Shown: piece by piece, positions 24,281 through 33,634 of the stretch | How positions within the stretch are numbered: the stretch's first letter is position 1 | Layout of the letters: every line of letters starts with the position of its first letter | NCBI GenBank assembly: GCA_031411495.1 | Contig: JANOBD010000187.1 | Span: 124,001-188,000, forward strand | DNA length: 64,000 nucleotides | Reading direction: 5' to 3' | Source: JANOBD01 sp031411495 | Lineage (GTDB): Bacteria > Planctomycetota > Phycisphaerae > Tepidisphaerales > Tepidisphaeraceae | Position numbers and translations under genes: made by a program | The notes under the pieces: generated by a model | What the model was told of the DNA's origin: nothing | Database searches by the model: none | The model's input: only the letters and a program-made list of their open reading frames with translations

Positions 24281-27106
24281 TCATGCCGGAAGCGGGATCT
24301 GTGTTCTGCGCCGCGACCTGACCGGCAGCGCGGTTGACGTGAGCAGTGTCGCGCCGTACTGCTGGGCGATGACCAGCAGGTCATCGAAATCGATCTGGCC
24401 GTCGTAGTTGAAATCGCCTTCGGAGAAGAGCGTGCCGGTTGCCCGGCCGTAATTCTGCGCGACGATCAGAAGATCGTCGAACCCGACGATTCCGTCGACG
24501 TTCGCATCGCCGCGCAGGAAGGAGAAGTTGAGCGCGATCGGCGCGGCCAGCGAATTGCCGGCGAAGTCGGTGATGCTCGCGGCCGCCGCGGCGAGCGTGA
24601 ACACGCCGCTGGGAAGAACGATCGGCAGAGTGAGCGTCGCGGTACTGGTGGCGAGGTCGAAGCCCAGCGCCGTCGGCACGACCTCCCCGCCGGGGCCGCT
24701 GATCATGAAATCAGCCGTCGACAAACTTGTGCCTACGTCTTCGCTGAACACGAGACGGAGCGAATGAGCGTTGACGTCAAACGCACCGCTGGCGAGGACG
24801 GGCTTCACCGAGTCCAGACGGGTTACGAGTTCGATCTGATCGACATTGCCGGCATCCTGGCCGGTGGATTCGATGCGAAGCGTGTTGTTGCGTCCGGGAT
24901 TGAGCGTGACGTTGATCGGAAGATTGGCCCACGTGGTGAACGAGCCGGTATTGGCGAAGGTAATGCCGCTGGAGACGCCGTTAACGATCAGCCGCGCCGT
25001 GCGCGAAACGCCGCCGCCCAGCGCATAGCGGATGCGGATCGTCGAAGCGCCGCCGCCGCCGCCATCGATCAGATTCCAGGTGAGCGAACCGCCGGTGGTG
25101 GGAAAATTCGCATAGCCGGTTTCGTTGAATCCGGGATTTGTCGATTCGATCACGGTTCCGCCGTCGGGCACGGCCGCCTCGGCCTGCAGGTTGCTGACCG
25201 CAGTCGTGACTTTGGCGAGCACGATATTCGGCGGGGTCTGCGCGACCATGCCAACGCCGAGAAAGAAGCTCGGGTGCGGCGGCTGGTTGTAGCCGACGTT
25301 CTGCCACGCGACGGCTTCGCGGTACTGCGTGTCCTGCATGAGCGTGTACAGGCGGTTGTTGGCGACGATCCCGGTGGTGAAGATCTCCAGCGCGGTGTTG
25401 TCGGTCCGTCGCCAGATGACTTCCTCGCGCCAGTCGCCAAAAACATCCGCGGTGAGACTCGGCGTGCTCTTGGTGCCGTTGTTGCTCGACGCATTGAGTG
25501 CGAACTGCTGGGTACCCGCGGTGGCCGGATCGAGATCGAAATTGGATCGGCCCGGGTTGTTCCATTCGCTGATGGTCGTTCCGTCGAGCAGTTCGCGTGA
25601 CAGGTCGCCGTCCCACCATACGACGAAGTTCGTGAACATGTTGGAAGGCTTGGGGTAAAGGGCCGCGCCCTGGGCGTCGTAGATGTCGGGGCTGTAGGAG
25701 TCCCAGAACTCGTAGCCGAGGTGGTTGGGATCAATGTCCGCCGCCACGCCGCGGCCGACGTCGGGGTAGGTGCCGGCGGCGATATCGGAAGCGGAGACGG
25801 ACGGCGCGGCGAGCAGTTGGCCGGTCCGCGCGTCCCTCAGGATCGAGGCGCGATGGTCGCCGATGCTCGTCGTCTCCTGCGGCATGAAGACTTCCAGGCC
25901 CGGCCGCGCGGGGTCCATGTCGCTGACGTGCAGCGCATCGCCGTGGCCGCGGCCTGTCGAGTAGAGCGGGGCGCCGTTGTCGTCGATCGCCATCGCGCCG
26001 TAGATGATTTCGTCCTTGCCGTCGCCATCGACATCGGCCGGCACCATGTTGTACACGCCCTGCCCGACGTAGGTCGGGTTCAGGGTCGAACCGGCCTTGA
26101 ACCACCAGCGCATCGTGAGATTCGAGCCGTTGTAGTCCCACGCCGTCAGCTCGTTGCGTGCGGTGTAGCCGGACTGCGGCCCGAAGATGCCACGCCCGAG
26201 CACCAGGCTCGGGTGAACGCCGTCGAGATAAGCGACGGCCATCAGCAGGCGGTCGACACGATTGCCGTAGTTGTCGCCCCACTCCGTCACCGAGCCGCGA
26301 TTGGGCAGATAAGGGACCGTTACGCGCGCCGCCCCGGTCGTTCCGTCGAACACGGTGAGGTACTCGGGGCTGGTGATGTTGTAACCGCTGGTGTTGCGGT
26401 AGTCGGTCGCGGGGTTGTCGGTGCCGAGGATGACGTTGTGCCCGACGCCGTCGATTGTGCCTGGCGCGGTGCGCATCACGACTTCGGCCCGCCCGTCGCT
26501 GTCGAGGTCGTAAACGGTGAATTGCGTGTAGTGCGCGCCCGCGCGAATGTTCACGCCCAGGTCGATGCGCCAGAGGCGGGCGCCTTCGAGCGTGTACGCG
26601 TCGAGACAAGTGTTGCCGGTATAGCCCGACTGCGAGTTGTCTTTCGAGTTACTCGGATCCCATTTGACGACGAACTCGTAATCGCCGTCTCCATCCAGAT
26701 CGCCGACGCTGGTGTCGTTGGCGTTGTAGGTGTACGCCTCGCCCGACGGAGTCGTTCCGCCGGCCGGAATCTGCAGCGGCACATTGAGGTATTGCCGGAT
26801 CGGCGCGTTGGCTGGGAGCGTGAACCGCTTGGAGTCGCCCTGCTCGACATTGTTGATCACCGGGCGGACGAAGTAAGTCACATCCGTCGTGAAGCTTACG
26901 CCGGTGTCGAGGTAGTTCGTACTCGCGGCCAGAGGGGTTGCGTTGCGCTTCACGGGTGTGGCGGTTCCGTAGGCGCGATAGACGTTGAAGGCGACTGCCG
27001 GGTCATCCGTTCCCAGCAACCGCCAGCCGACGTATGCGTTTCCGCTCGCGTTGCGAATCGCGACGACGCCGCGGTCCAGATCTTCCACATAGCGCGCGGG
27101 TAACAC
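24281..27106 (-). CDS. Rhamnogalacturonan lyase (PL11) with CBM and dockerin-like tail; N-terminus frameshifted
   Basis: 941 residues in the main frame. The first 600 match PL11 rhamnogalacturonan endolyases (YesW-like): YVEDLDRGVVAIRN, calcium-binding DLDGDGDYEFVVKW and DLDSDGRAEVVMRT, and EWGDNYGNRVDR. They cleave the RG-I backbone by beta elimination. A CBM35-like domain follows (AEAAVPDGGTVIEST...), then an Ig-like domain and two dockerin-like motifs (GDANVDGIVGFDDLLIVAQN; GDFNYDGQIDFDDLLVIAQQ). This frame has no signal sequence. The neighbouring frame upstream encodes an exported-protein start (MARTFPRAQMQPLDRRLLLA from 27198), so a frameshift near 27134-27141 has probably separated the two. 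It may be a sequencing error or a real mutation. Confidence 0.88.
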   Translation of the reverse strand: MLPARYVEDLDRGVVAIRNASGNAYVGWRLLGTDDPAVAFNVYRAYGTATPVKRNATPLAASTNYLDTGVSFTTDVTYFVRPVINNVEQGDSKRFTLPANAPIRQYLNVPLQIPAGGTTPSGEAYTYNANDTSVGDLDGDGDYEFVVKWDPSNSKDNSQSGYTGNTCLDAYTLEGARLWRIDLGVNIRAGAHYTQFTVYDLDSDGRAEVVMRTAPGTIDGVGHNVILGTDNPATDYRNTSGYNITSPEYLTVFDGTTGAARVTVPYLPNRGSVTEWGDNYGNRVDRLLMAVAYLDGVHPSLVLGRGIFGPQSGYTARNELTAWDYNGSNLTMRWWFKAGSTLNPTYVGQGVYNMVPADVDGDGKDEIIYGAMAIDDNGAPLYSTGRGHGDALHVSDMDPARPGLEVFMPQETTSIGDHRASILRDARTGQLLAAPSVSASDIAAGTYPDVGRGVAADIDPNHLGYEFWDSYSPDIYDAQGAALYPKPSNMFTNFVVWWDGDLSRELLDGTTISEWNNPGRSNFDLDPATAGTQQFALNASSNNGTKSTPSLTADVFGDWREEVIWRRTDNTALEIFTTGIVANNRLYTLMQDTQYREAVAWQNVGYNQPPHPSFFLGVGMVAQTPPNIVLAKVTTAVSNLQAEAAVPDGGTVIESTNPGFNETGYANFPTTGGSLTWNLIDGGGGGASTIRIRYALGGGVSRTARLIVNGVSSGITFANTGSFTTWANLPINVTLNPGRNNTLRIESTGQDAGNVDQIELVTRLDSVKPVLASGAFDVNAHSLRLVFSEDVGTSLSTADFMISGPGGEVVPTALGFDLATSTATLTLPIVLPSGVFTLAAAAASITDFAGNSLAAPIALNFSFLRGDANVDGIVGFDDLLIVAQNYGRATGTLFSEGDFNYDGQIDFDDLLVIAQQYGATLLTSTALPVRSRRRTQIPLPA

Positions 27107-27376
27107 ATCTCCGCCCGGCGAACGTGGCGAGGTCTGTGCGCAAGCAACAAGCGCCGATCGAGCGGTTGCATTTGCGCGCGGGGGAAAGTTCGGGCCATCT
27201 GCGATGCCTCAGGCGTTGGTTCAGGTTGTCGGAACGGAGATTCTCCGCAGTCGGAATTATGCCCCATAAATCCCATGATCACCAAATGGAAATTGCGGGA
27301 AATTGTACGCCTTTCTGACGACTGAACTCTAGGTGGTAATGGAAGCTCCAAACGCCATGTGGAGTCAAAAGAACCA

Positions 27377-28945
27377 TTACTTGGCCTTCGTCAATTCCGC
27401 CCGGAACGGACTCGCAGGCAGACCCGCGCCGTTGAAGAGGTTGCACACCGGGAAGTCCGCCCACGCGTAGCGGAGTTCCGCCACCGTTTGTCCATCGTTG
27501 AGCGGGATGACGACCTTGTCGCCGTCGATCCGCGCGTCGGCCGACGTCCATTTCCCGTCCGAGAGGATCGAGAAGCCGAGCAACCTCGAACCATCCGCGA
27601 CCGGCTGCGTTGTGGAGAGCTTGCCTACGGTAAGCCCGTCGGCGTGATCGAACTCGACCACGATCTCGTCGTGATCGAGAGCCACGGTTTTGATCAGTGG
27701 CCCGGAGTACACGACCTTTTCGCCGAAGGCGAGCGCTCGTGCGGCGAGCGCGAGACGTCGGCCCACTTCCTGCTTGTTGTGCGGGTGAACATCCTTCTCG
27801 TCGCCGATGTCGATCGTACACGCCATCGCCGTATTGGGCTCGCTGAGCGTAAGTCGCTGCGCCTCGCGGACGAGTGCGATCTGACTATTCGCCGCCGGCT
27901 GGGTCGCGGGCGCTTTGTAGGCGGCGAGCTGCACGAAGAGAAACGGGAAATCACGCTCCCATCGCTTGCGCCAGTCGCCGATGAGCGTCCTCATCAGCGA
28001 GAGATACTCCTGGTTATCCCATCCGTTGGATTCGCCCTGGTACCAGATGACGCCCCGGAACGGAATGTGTCCGAGCGGCGCGATCATCGCGTTGTAACAG
28101 AGCGTGGGCCGGTGCTGGTCTTCCTGTGGATTTTTGGGGGCGCCCGGCTTGCGCGGCGCGGGTTTGCCCTCGGCCTTGGCCTTCTCGGCGGCGGTTTCCC
28201 ATTCCTTCAGGGCGGCATCGTATTTCGACTGCGCTACGCCGCTCTTGAACTCGGCGACGGCTTGTGCGTATTCGTCGAGCTGCGATTTGAACTGCGGCTC
28301 GAAACTCTCGCGGCTAATCCACGCCTGTGCGGTGCTCGCACCGAACGCGCTGGTGATGATCCCGACAGGCACGTTCTGCGATTGCTGAAGCTCGCGCGCG
28401 AAGAAGTAGCCGATCGCGCTGAACGCCGGCGCCGTCTCCGGCGAGGACACCTGCCACTTGCCCTCGAACGACTCCTGTGGATCGTCCGCGAGCTTGAGCG
28501 GTACGGTGATCATGCGGATGAGGGGATGGGACGCGTCGGCGATCTCCCTGGCTTCATCGATCGTGCCGGCCCACGGCTTGACGCTCCTGGAGATCGTGAA
28601 CTCCATGTTCGACTGGCCGGATGCCAGCCACACCTCGCCGACATAGACGTCCTTCACGCGTACTTCACTATCGCCTTTCACGATCATCTCGTACGGACCG
28701 CCGGCTTTCTGCGCCGGAAGCTTGACGCGCCAGTTGCCCTCGGGGCTGGCCATGGTCGAGTCACTGACGCCGTTGAGCGTCACGGTGATCTCTTCGCCCG
28801 AATTGGCGCGGCCCCAGACGGGGATCGCGACATCGCGCTGCAGGACGGCGTGATCCGAAAAGAGCGGATTGAGCTCGATGCCGGCGTGGGCGAGTGTTGC
28901 GCATAGCGCCGCCATCAAAAAGCTTCGGACGAGGACGTGTTTCAT
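27377..28945 (-). CDS. Sialate O-acetylesterase-like carbohydrate esterase
   Basis: 522 residues with a clear signal peptide (MKHVLVRSFLMAALCATLAH-A). The SGNH/SASA hydrolase motif LASGQSNMEF holds the nucleophile Ser112. A second block, GVIWYQGESNGWDNQEY, and later DIGDEKDVHPHNKQEVG supply the oxyanion and His/Asp residues. The family removes acetyl groups from sialic acids or, in plant-polysaccharide loci, from acetylated pectin and hemicellulose; the latter is more likely here. A lysine/alanine-rich insertion (about 255-285) is unusual. Its start overlaps the stop of the MFS transporter gene as ATGA. Confidence 0.9.
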   Translation of the reverse strand: MKHVLVRSFLMAALCATLAHAGIELNPLFSDHAVLQRDVAIPVWGRANSGEEITVTLNGVSDSTMASPEGNWRVKLPAQKAGGPYEMIVKGDSEVRVKDVYVGEVWLASGQSNMEFTISRSVKPWAGTIDEAREIADASHPLIRMITVPLKLADDPQESFEGKWQVSSPETAPAFSAIGYFFARELQQSQNVPVGIITSAFGASTAQAWISRESFEPQFKSQLDEYAQAVAEFKSGVAQSKYDAALKEWETAAEKAKAEGKPAPRKPGAPKNPQEDQHRPTLCYNAMIAPLGHIPFRGVIWYQGESNGWDNQEYLSLMRTLIGDWRKRWERDFPFLFVQLAAYKAPATQPAANSQIALVREAQRLTLSEPNTAMACTIDIGDEKDVHPHNKQEVGRRLALAARALAFGEKVVYSGPLIKTVALDHDEIVVEFDHADGLTVGKLSTTQPVADGSRLLGFSILSDGKWTSADARIDGDKVVIPLNDGQTVAELRYAWADFPVCNLFNGAGLPASPFRAELTKAK

Positions 28946-30420
28946 TTTCGTTTTCCTTCCATGTTCGTTGGTGCCGGCGGATATTCGACCGGGTTCGCGT
29001 GTTCACTCGGTCCGTCGATGAGCGCGACTTCAAAGCCGCGTTCGGCGTCGAGTTGCGGCGGAGCATAGTCGAGATCGCCGCCCAGCCGCTTCCAGTGTTC
29101 ATAGACGATCACCACCGCTGCGACCGCGATAGCGGAGAAGATTGCCGTCCACAGATACGTGAGCCGATTCTGCGCGAATGAACCGATGACCGCGCCCGAG
29201 ATGACAGGCGCGCCGAACTTGCCTATCGCGCACAACGTGTTGTTGGCCGAACAATATTGGCCGTACTTCGCGAGAGGCAGGATTCGCGGCAGCAGCGAAA
29301 TCTGGCTGCCGAGCCAACTCGTCATCGTGATCGCGTTGATGATCGTCCAGAGCTTGAACGTCCAGACGTCGGTGATGAAGTAGTAACTCGCCAGCGAACT
29401 CAGACCCATCAGCGACATGCCCACGATGCCGACGCGCAGCGGATGAAAGCGATCGGCTAGCGGTCCCATCAGGAAAAACACCGGCAGCGCGATCAGTCCG
29501 GCATTGCCCGTTGCGTTGCCGAACTCGTCCTTGCTCATCTTCAGATCGTTGAGTGCGAAGAACTGTTGAAAGAGCGATGAGCCGATCGCGAAATAGTAGA
29601 ACAGGCCGATCATGTAGAGCTTCTGATAGAAGCGGATCGTGAAGCTTTCACGCAGCCATTCGTGCAGGATGGCCGCCTTGCTCTGCTGCGGCAGAGGCGC
29701 CGGCGCGGGATAATCGCCTTCCTTCACGCGCCATCCCATCAGCAGGAACGCGACGAGGTAGATCCCCGCACAGCCGATGTAAATGTGCGGCTGATAGTTG
29801 TCGCTGTGCGGGAAAATGAACTTGTTGAAGATGATCCCGCCGAGCGCGCCCATCACCTTGTAGAGAGACGTGAACTTCCCGATGACGGTCTGCGGGACGA
29901 CGTCTGCGATCATGTAGTAATAGGTCGCGAGGACGACGACGTTGAAAAACTGAAAGATCGCCAGCAGCACGCCCAGCAGGACGATGGCGAGTGCCGATTC
30001 GCTGATCCCCAATCCGCCGAGGTGCGTGTGCAACCAGCCGGCGATCGAGCCGGAGAATCCGACAAGGACCAGGCAGGCAGCGAGGATGGGCGTGCAGGCA
30101 AGGATGAAGGGCCGGCGTCGGCCGAACCGGCTTCGGAACCGATCCGAATACGTGCTGACGAACGGGTTGATCAGGAACTCCACGCCGGCGGGAATGCTTG
30201 CGGAAATGAAACCGATCATCGCCTTGGCAGCGCCCAGCTTTTCGAGCTGAAGCGGCACGAGACGGGGAACGATTGTCTCCATGATGTTCACACACAGATC
30301 GCCCCAGAGCATCCAGAAAAAGACGCTGAGCAGCACCGTTCGCGTGTAGACGAGCGAGCCGACGCGCCACGTGCGCGGCGCAGGTGAGGCGTAGTCCAGT
30401 GACGTGGGCTGGTTCATCAC
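28942..30420 (-). CDS. MFS sugar transporter
   Basis: 492 residues with about 12 membrane helices. Between helices 2 and 3 lies the MFS/GPH-type motif SDRFRSRFGRRRPFILA. The central loop (EGDYPAPAPLPQQSKAAIL) is cytoplasmic and the C-terminus is a long hydrophilic tail. It probably imports saccharides released by the adjacent lyases by cation symport. It is translationally coupled to the O-acetylesterase gene (4-base overlap) and preceded by a large hairpin that separates it from the exo-lyase gene. Confidence 0.88.
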   Translation of the reverse strand: MMNQPTSLDYASPAPRTWRVGSLVYTRTVLLSVFFWMLWGDLCVNIMETIVPRLVPLQLEKLGAAKAMIGFISASIPAGVEFLINPFVSTYSDRFRSRFGRRRPFILACTPILAACLVLVGFSGSIAGWLHTHLGGLGISESALAIVLLGVLLAIFQFFNVVVLATYYYMIADVVPQTVIGKFTSLYKVMGALGGIIFNKFIFPHSDNYQPHIYIGCAGIYLVAFLLMGWRVKEGDYPAPAPLPQQSKAAILHEWLRESFTIRFYQKLYMIGLFYYFAIGSSLFQQFFALNDLKMSKDEFGNATGNAGLIALPVFFLMGPLADRFHPLRVGIVGMSLMGLSSLASYYFITDVWTFKLWTIINAITMTSWLGSQISLLPRILPLAKYGQYCSANNTLCAIGKFGAPVISGAVIGSFAQNRLTYLWTAIFSAIAVAAVVIVYEHWKRLGGDLDYAPPQLDAERGFEVALIDGPSEHANPVEYPPAPTNMEGKRK

Positions 30421-30451
30421 AGGGTTCCGTTTAGTGCTCCGCAGGCCACCC

Positions 30452-30524
30452 GGGTGCCCCGGGGCAACGTACTCGTTGACCCGCGCACCGAGCGCGGGTC
30501 GGGAGTACGTGCCCCGTGGTACCC
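30452..30524. repeat. Large imperfect hairpin with an inner perfect stem
   Basis: The outer arms 30452-30474 and 30503-30524 pair with about three mismatches or bulges. The inner stem GACCCGCGC (30478-30486) pairs perfectly with GCGCGGGTC (30492-30500) around a 5-base loop. It lies between two co-directional minus-strand genes and has no T-run. It may limit read-through from the exo-lyase gene into the transporter gene, stabilise mRNA, or be a dispersed palindrome. Confidence 0.6.
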
Positions 30525-30550
30525 TGCTTCAGTTTTGCGCGGCGAGTCAA

Positions 30551-33322
30551 TCACTTTTGATTACCAGATGACTCCGGCTCGACATCGCCGATCAGCGCCA
30601 GGCACTGCATGATCGCCAGCCCGTTCTGCGCCGCGCCATTGGTTCCCAGGCGTGCTTCGTTGATCGGATTGAGTACATCCGGGCCGTCCACTTTTGTGAT
30701 CGTCTGCCAGCGCTTGCGTCGGTCGAGCCCTCCCTCGCCCAACAGTTCGCCCCACGCCCGCTTCGCGAGCGCCGGATCTTTTCTGATCCACGCGGCATAC
30801 GCGGTGCACCGGGCGTGATGGTCGCGCAGGCTCGCATCCCTGAAGGACGTTCCGAGCACGGCTTTCTGCGCATCGCCGCCGGCGTTGTAGAGCGTCGCGT
30901 AGTCGAGCCAAACATCCACGAACTTCGGGCAGGTGTCGCCGTAGGTGAGAATCAGTTCGGCGCACATTTCCGGCAATCCGAACACGGCCGATAGGTGCGA
31001 GAGCCCATACGCGGGCTCGCCCGTCGATCGGCACGCGCCGGTGTCGAGGTTGATGACCCAGCTTCCGTTCCACAGCGCGTGTGGTATCCCGGCGATGCTT
31101 GTAAGCGCGGTACGGATCTTCCCGTGCCACTTCGGGTCGCCCGTCCGCTCGGCCTCAGTGATCCATGCAGACATCAGGTGACCGAAGCCCATCGCGCCGA
31201 CGTTCGTCTCGCCGCCGGGCGGAAGATCCTCTTCGCTCGGCAGTGGAAGCACCGGCGCGTTGGGCGCGAGTTTGCGGCCGATGATCACTTTCTTCTGCGT
31301 GTCGGCGGCATGGAGCTGTTCTTTCAACAGGTCGCCGATGCGTTCGTCGCCGCCGGAGAGGTAGTACATCGGCCGGCGATAGATGACGGTGCTGATGCGG
31401 ATCTGCTTTGAGCTATCCGCCCAGTGCTGCACGCCGTGGCGGGTGCCGAGGAACTTGAATCGGCCGGCGTGATAGACATCCACCTCGCCGGTGTGGCGCG
31501 TCATCGCCTCGGCGAAGCGATAGACATCCGCCCGGCCGCTGCGCAGGAACGTGTACCAGAGCCACAGGTCCGGCGAGAGTTCGCTGTTGTCCCAACCGTA
31601 GCCGCCGATGTCGTAGCGCCAGACGTGGCGATCGTCATCATAGGTGTGCATGATGTCGCCGTAGTCCCAGAAGCCGTACCAGCTGCGCTGATCGGTTTCG
31701 CGCAGGTACGCATCGAGCGTGTAGGCGAGTTCGTCTTCGAGCGCGGCTTTAAGCGGCGTCGATCGGTCCGGCGGCGACCAGAGCGCGCCGAACACGTTGC
31801 AGTTGAGAAAGCGTTTCGCATCGCAAACCAGTTGAGCGGGATTTCGCACGCCATCCGCGAACTCGACGAGCGACTGCCGGGACGGCGTCGCGCCGAGGGC
31901 CCACAAATACAGCTCGCTCGTGCGCGCGATGCCGTACGGCATGCCGTAGCCGGCCTCGTAATCCTCGTAGGTGATGTTCAGCGCTTCCTGCTGCTTGGCG
32001 TACGTGTCCTGGCCGAGCCCGTCGTGGAAGAAGCGCAGGTCCATCGCCGGCGCATCGGGCGCGACGAGCCACATCGTCACTTGCGCGGTGTCGGTGGCGG
32101 CATCGCGGATGTCGAGCTGCGCGGGATGTTTCTGCCAGAAGTCGCGCATGCCGAACGCGAGGCCGCCGGTGATCGAGCCCACATAGCCGACGCCGCCCGC
32201 GCGCTTTCCCGCGCCGGCGCTGAGCCATGCACAGCCCGCCTTGGTGCGCTTCCGAATTTGAAAGCCATCCGCGGAGCTTTGAAAGAGCGAGAAGTCGCCG
32301 AAGGTGGGTATCCACTGCAGGCGATCACCGACTGCCGGCGGCCACGACGTGACCGGCGGCGTCGCTTCGCCGGCGACCTGTGCAGCTCGCACCGCTTGCC
32401 CCGGATCGCGGCGCAGACCGGTGAGCGGGCGGACCGCTTCTCCGAAAAGGCCATGATCCTGCCCGACGAGCCTTACGTGTCGATCGTGGGGCTGATCGCG
32501 CATCGGCACATCGACACGGACGCCGAGCCCGCGCAGAAAATCCTTCGACTCATCCCCGTCCCAGATGAACGTGTGAATGATGCGGATCGCATCCGAGCCG
32601 GCGTAAAAGTAGAGCCGGACGATGAAAGGCAGCCACGAACGCCCGTTGCCCTTGTGTGTTCCGTCAATCCGGATGACGCAGCGAACCGGGCCGTCCTGCT
32701 CAAGCGAGACTTTCTCGACCTGGCTCTCGAATGATGCGACGCTGATCGATTCCGAGTCAGACGGCGCATTCTGTGAGAGCGCGACAAGGCGCGCGCGAGT
32801 CGCGATCGGTTTGCCTGACCGTTCGAGCGAATCGAAAAGGTACGCGGAGCCGGGCTTGATCGTGCAGCGGATCGTGCCGGTGTCGACCGAGAGGGTCTCC
32901 GCCAGTTTTTGGACGCGGATGGGCATCTCGGGCGTGGCCGGCGCGCCGGGCTCGATCAGGTACTCGGCTTTGGGATCACTCTCGGGCAGCAGCGCGTGGG
33001 CGGTCCACTTGAGAGAGCCGTCTGGCCAATACGCGAGCGGCCAGGATTGAGCCATGACGGCGGCGCCGGCCGAGTTTTTCACGGCGAACTCTTGGCCGCG
33101 TTTGATAGTGCCGCGCGGCCATGGGACGCCGAGCGTCGTCCCGGGCAACATGGCCGGCGGGGTGGAGTCGAGCCAGCGTGCAGTCGCGGGCGCATCGCTT
33201 AATGATTGAGCCGACATCGCTTGCAGCTGTGGCGTTAAACTGTCTGCAACAAGCGTCGCCCCGGCTGCAATGCCGGCCGCTTTCAGCCACTCGCGCCGGG
33301 TCCAGCGCCTATCGTTCGACAT
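30551..33322 (-). CDS. PcRGLX/YetA-like exo-rhamnogalacturonan lyase family protein, Tat-exported
   Basis: 923 residues from the ATG at 33322, which has a perfect GGAGG five bases upstream; the longer in-frame start lacks one. The N-terminus is a twin-arginine signal (TRREWLKAAGIAAGATLVAD). The following region (VPWPRGTIKRGQEFAV, SWPLAYWPDGSLKWTAHALL) is the signature of the YetA/PcRGLX family, which includes exo-acting rhamnogalacturonan lyases of PL26 type. A long alpha/alpha-barrel-like region with GFWDYGDIMHTYDDD follows. It would release disaccharides from RG-I ends outside the cytoplasmic membrane, feeding the adjacent transporter. Activity on RG-I is by family resemblance only. Confidence 0.8.
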   Translation of the reverse strand: MSNDRRWTRREWLKAAGIAAGATLVADSLTPQLQAMSAQSLSDAPATARWLDSTPPAMLPGTTLGVPWPRGTIKRGQEFAVKNSAGAAVMAQSWPLAYWPDGSLKWTAHALLPESDPKAEYLIEPGAPATPEMPIRVQKLAETLSVDTGTIRCTIKPGSAYLFDSLERSGKPIATRARLVALSQNAPSDSESISVASFESQVEKVSLEQDGPVRCVIRIDGTHKGNGRSWLPFIVRLYFYAGSDAIRIIHTFIWDGDESKDFLRGLGVRVDVPMRDQPHDRHVRLVGQDHGLFGEAVRPLTGLRRDPGQAVRAAQVAGEATPPVTSWPPAVGDRLQWIPTFGDFSLFQSSADGFQIRKRTKAGCAWLSAGAGKRAGGVGYVGSITGGLAFGMRDFWQKHPAQLDIRDAATDTAQVTMWLVAPDAPAMDLRFFHDGLGQDTYAKQQEALNITYEDYEAGYGMPYGIARTSELYLWALGATPSRQSLVEFADGVRNPAQLVCDAKRFLNCNVFGALWSPPDRSTPLKAALEDELAYTLDAYLRETDQRSWYGFWDYGDIMHTYDDDRHVWRYDIGGYGWDNSELSPDLWLWYTFLRSGRADVYRFAEAMTRHTGEVDVYHAGRFKFLGTRHGVQHWADSSKQIRISTVIYRRPMYYLSGGDERIGDLLKEQLHAADTQKKVIIGRKLAPNAPVLPLPSEEDLPPGGETNVGAMGFGHLMSAWITEAERTGDPKWHGKIRTALTSIAGIPHALWNGSWVINLDTGACRSTGEPAYGLSHLSAVFGLPEMCAELILTYGDTCPKFVDVWLDYATLYNAGGDAQKAVLGTSFRDASLRDHHARCTAYAAWIRKDPALAKRAWGELLGEGGLDRRKRWQTITKVDGPDVLNPINEARLGTNGAAQNGLAIMQCLALIGDVEPESSGNQK

Positions 33323-33399
33323 CGAGTCCTCCGCGTCAGACGTGTCACTGTGAAGCGGGGAAATCGTAGATGATTTTTCATGAATTGCCACTGTTTAAA

Positions 33400-33515
33400 A
33401 GTGAAACACCCGGCCATCTTGCAGGATCTTGACGGGGAATCTGTGCGCGACGCGCGGGACGCCGGAAAATCGTTTTCGGAAAGAAACAGTGTCATTCGAG
33501 TGAAACCCTCGGCCC
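33400..33515. repeat. Direct repeat pair in divergent promoter region
   Basis: AGTGAAACACCCGGCC (33400-33415) recurs as AGTGAAACCCTCGGCC (33500-33515), 14 of 16 bases identical and exactly 100 bases apart. The first copy adjoins a near-palindrome CACTGTTTAAAAGTG (33389-33403). The region lies between the Tat-exported lyase (minus) and the subtilase (plus). The GTGAAAC words resemble LacI-family half sites, so a regulatory role is possible. Confidence 0.35.
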
Positions 33516-33634
33516 TGCAGAGCGTCCGTTGTGGTGGAGCTCCAACCGATTTGTTTTTGTTTTAAACGAGTGCCCTTCGCGTCGCATTCATCGGCAGTTG
33601 AATTTCTGAACGCGAGAGCCCGAATGGAGTGAAC

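Noticed and set aside
25721..27103. Plus-strand open frame of about 460 codons
   Set aside because: Antisense to the PL11 lyase; composition typical of a shadow frame.
27359..28906. Plus-strand open frame of about 515 codons
   Set aside because: Antisense to the O-acetylesterase, which has a signal peptide and catalytic motifs.
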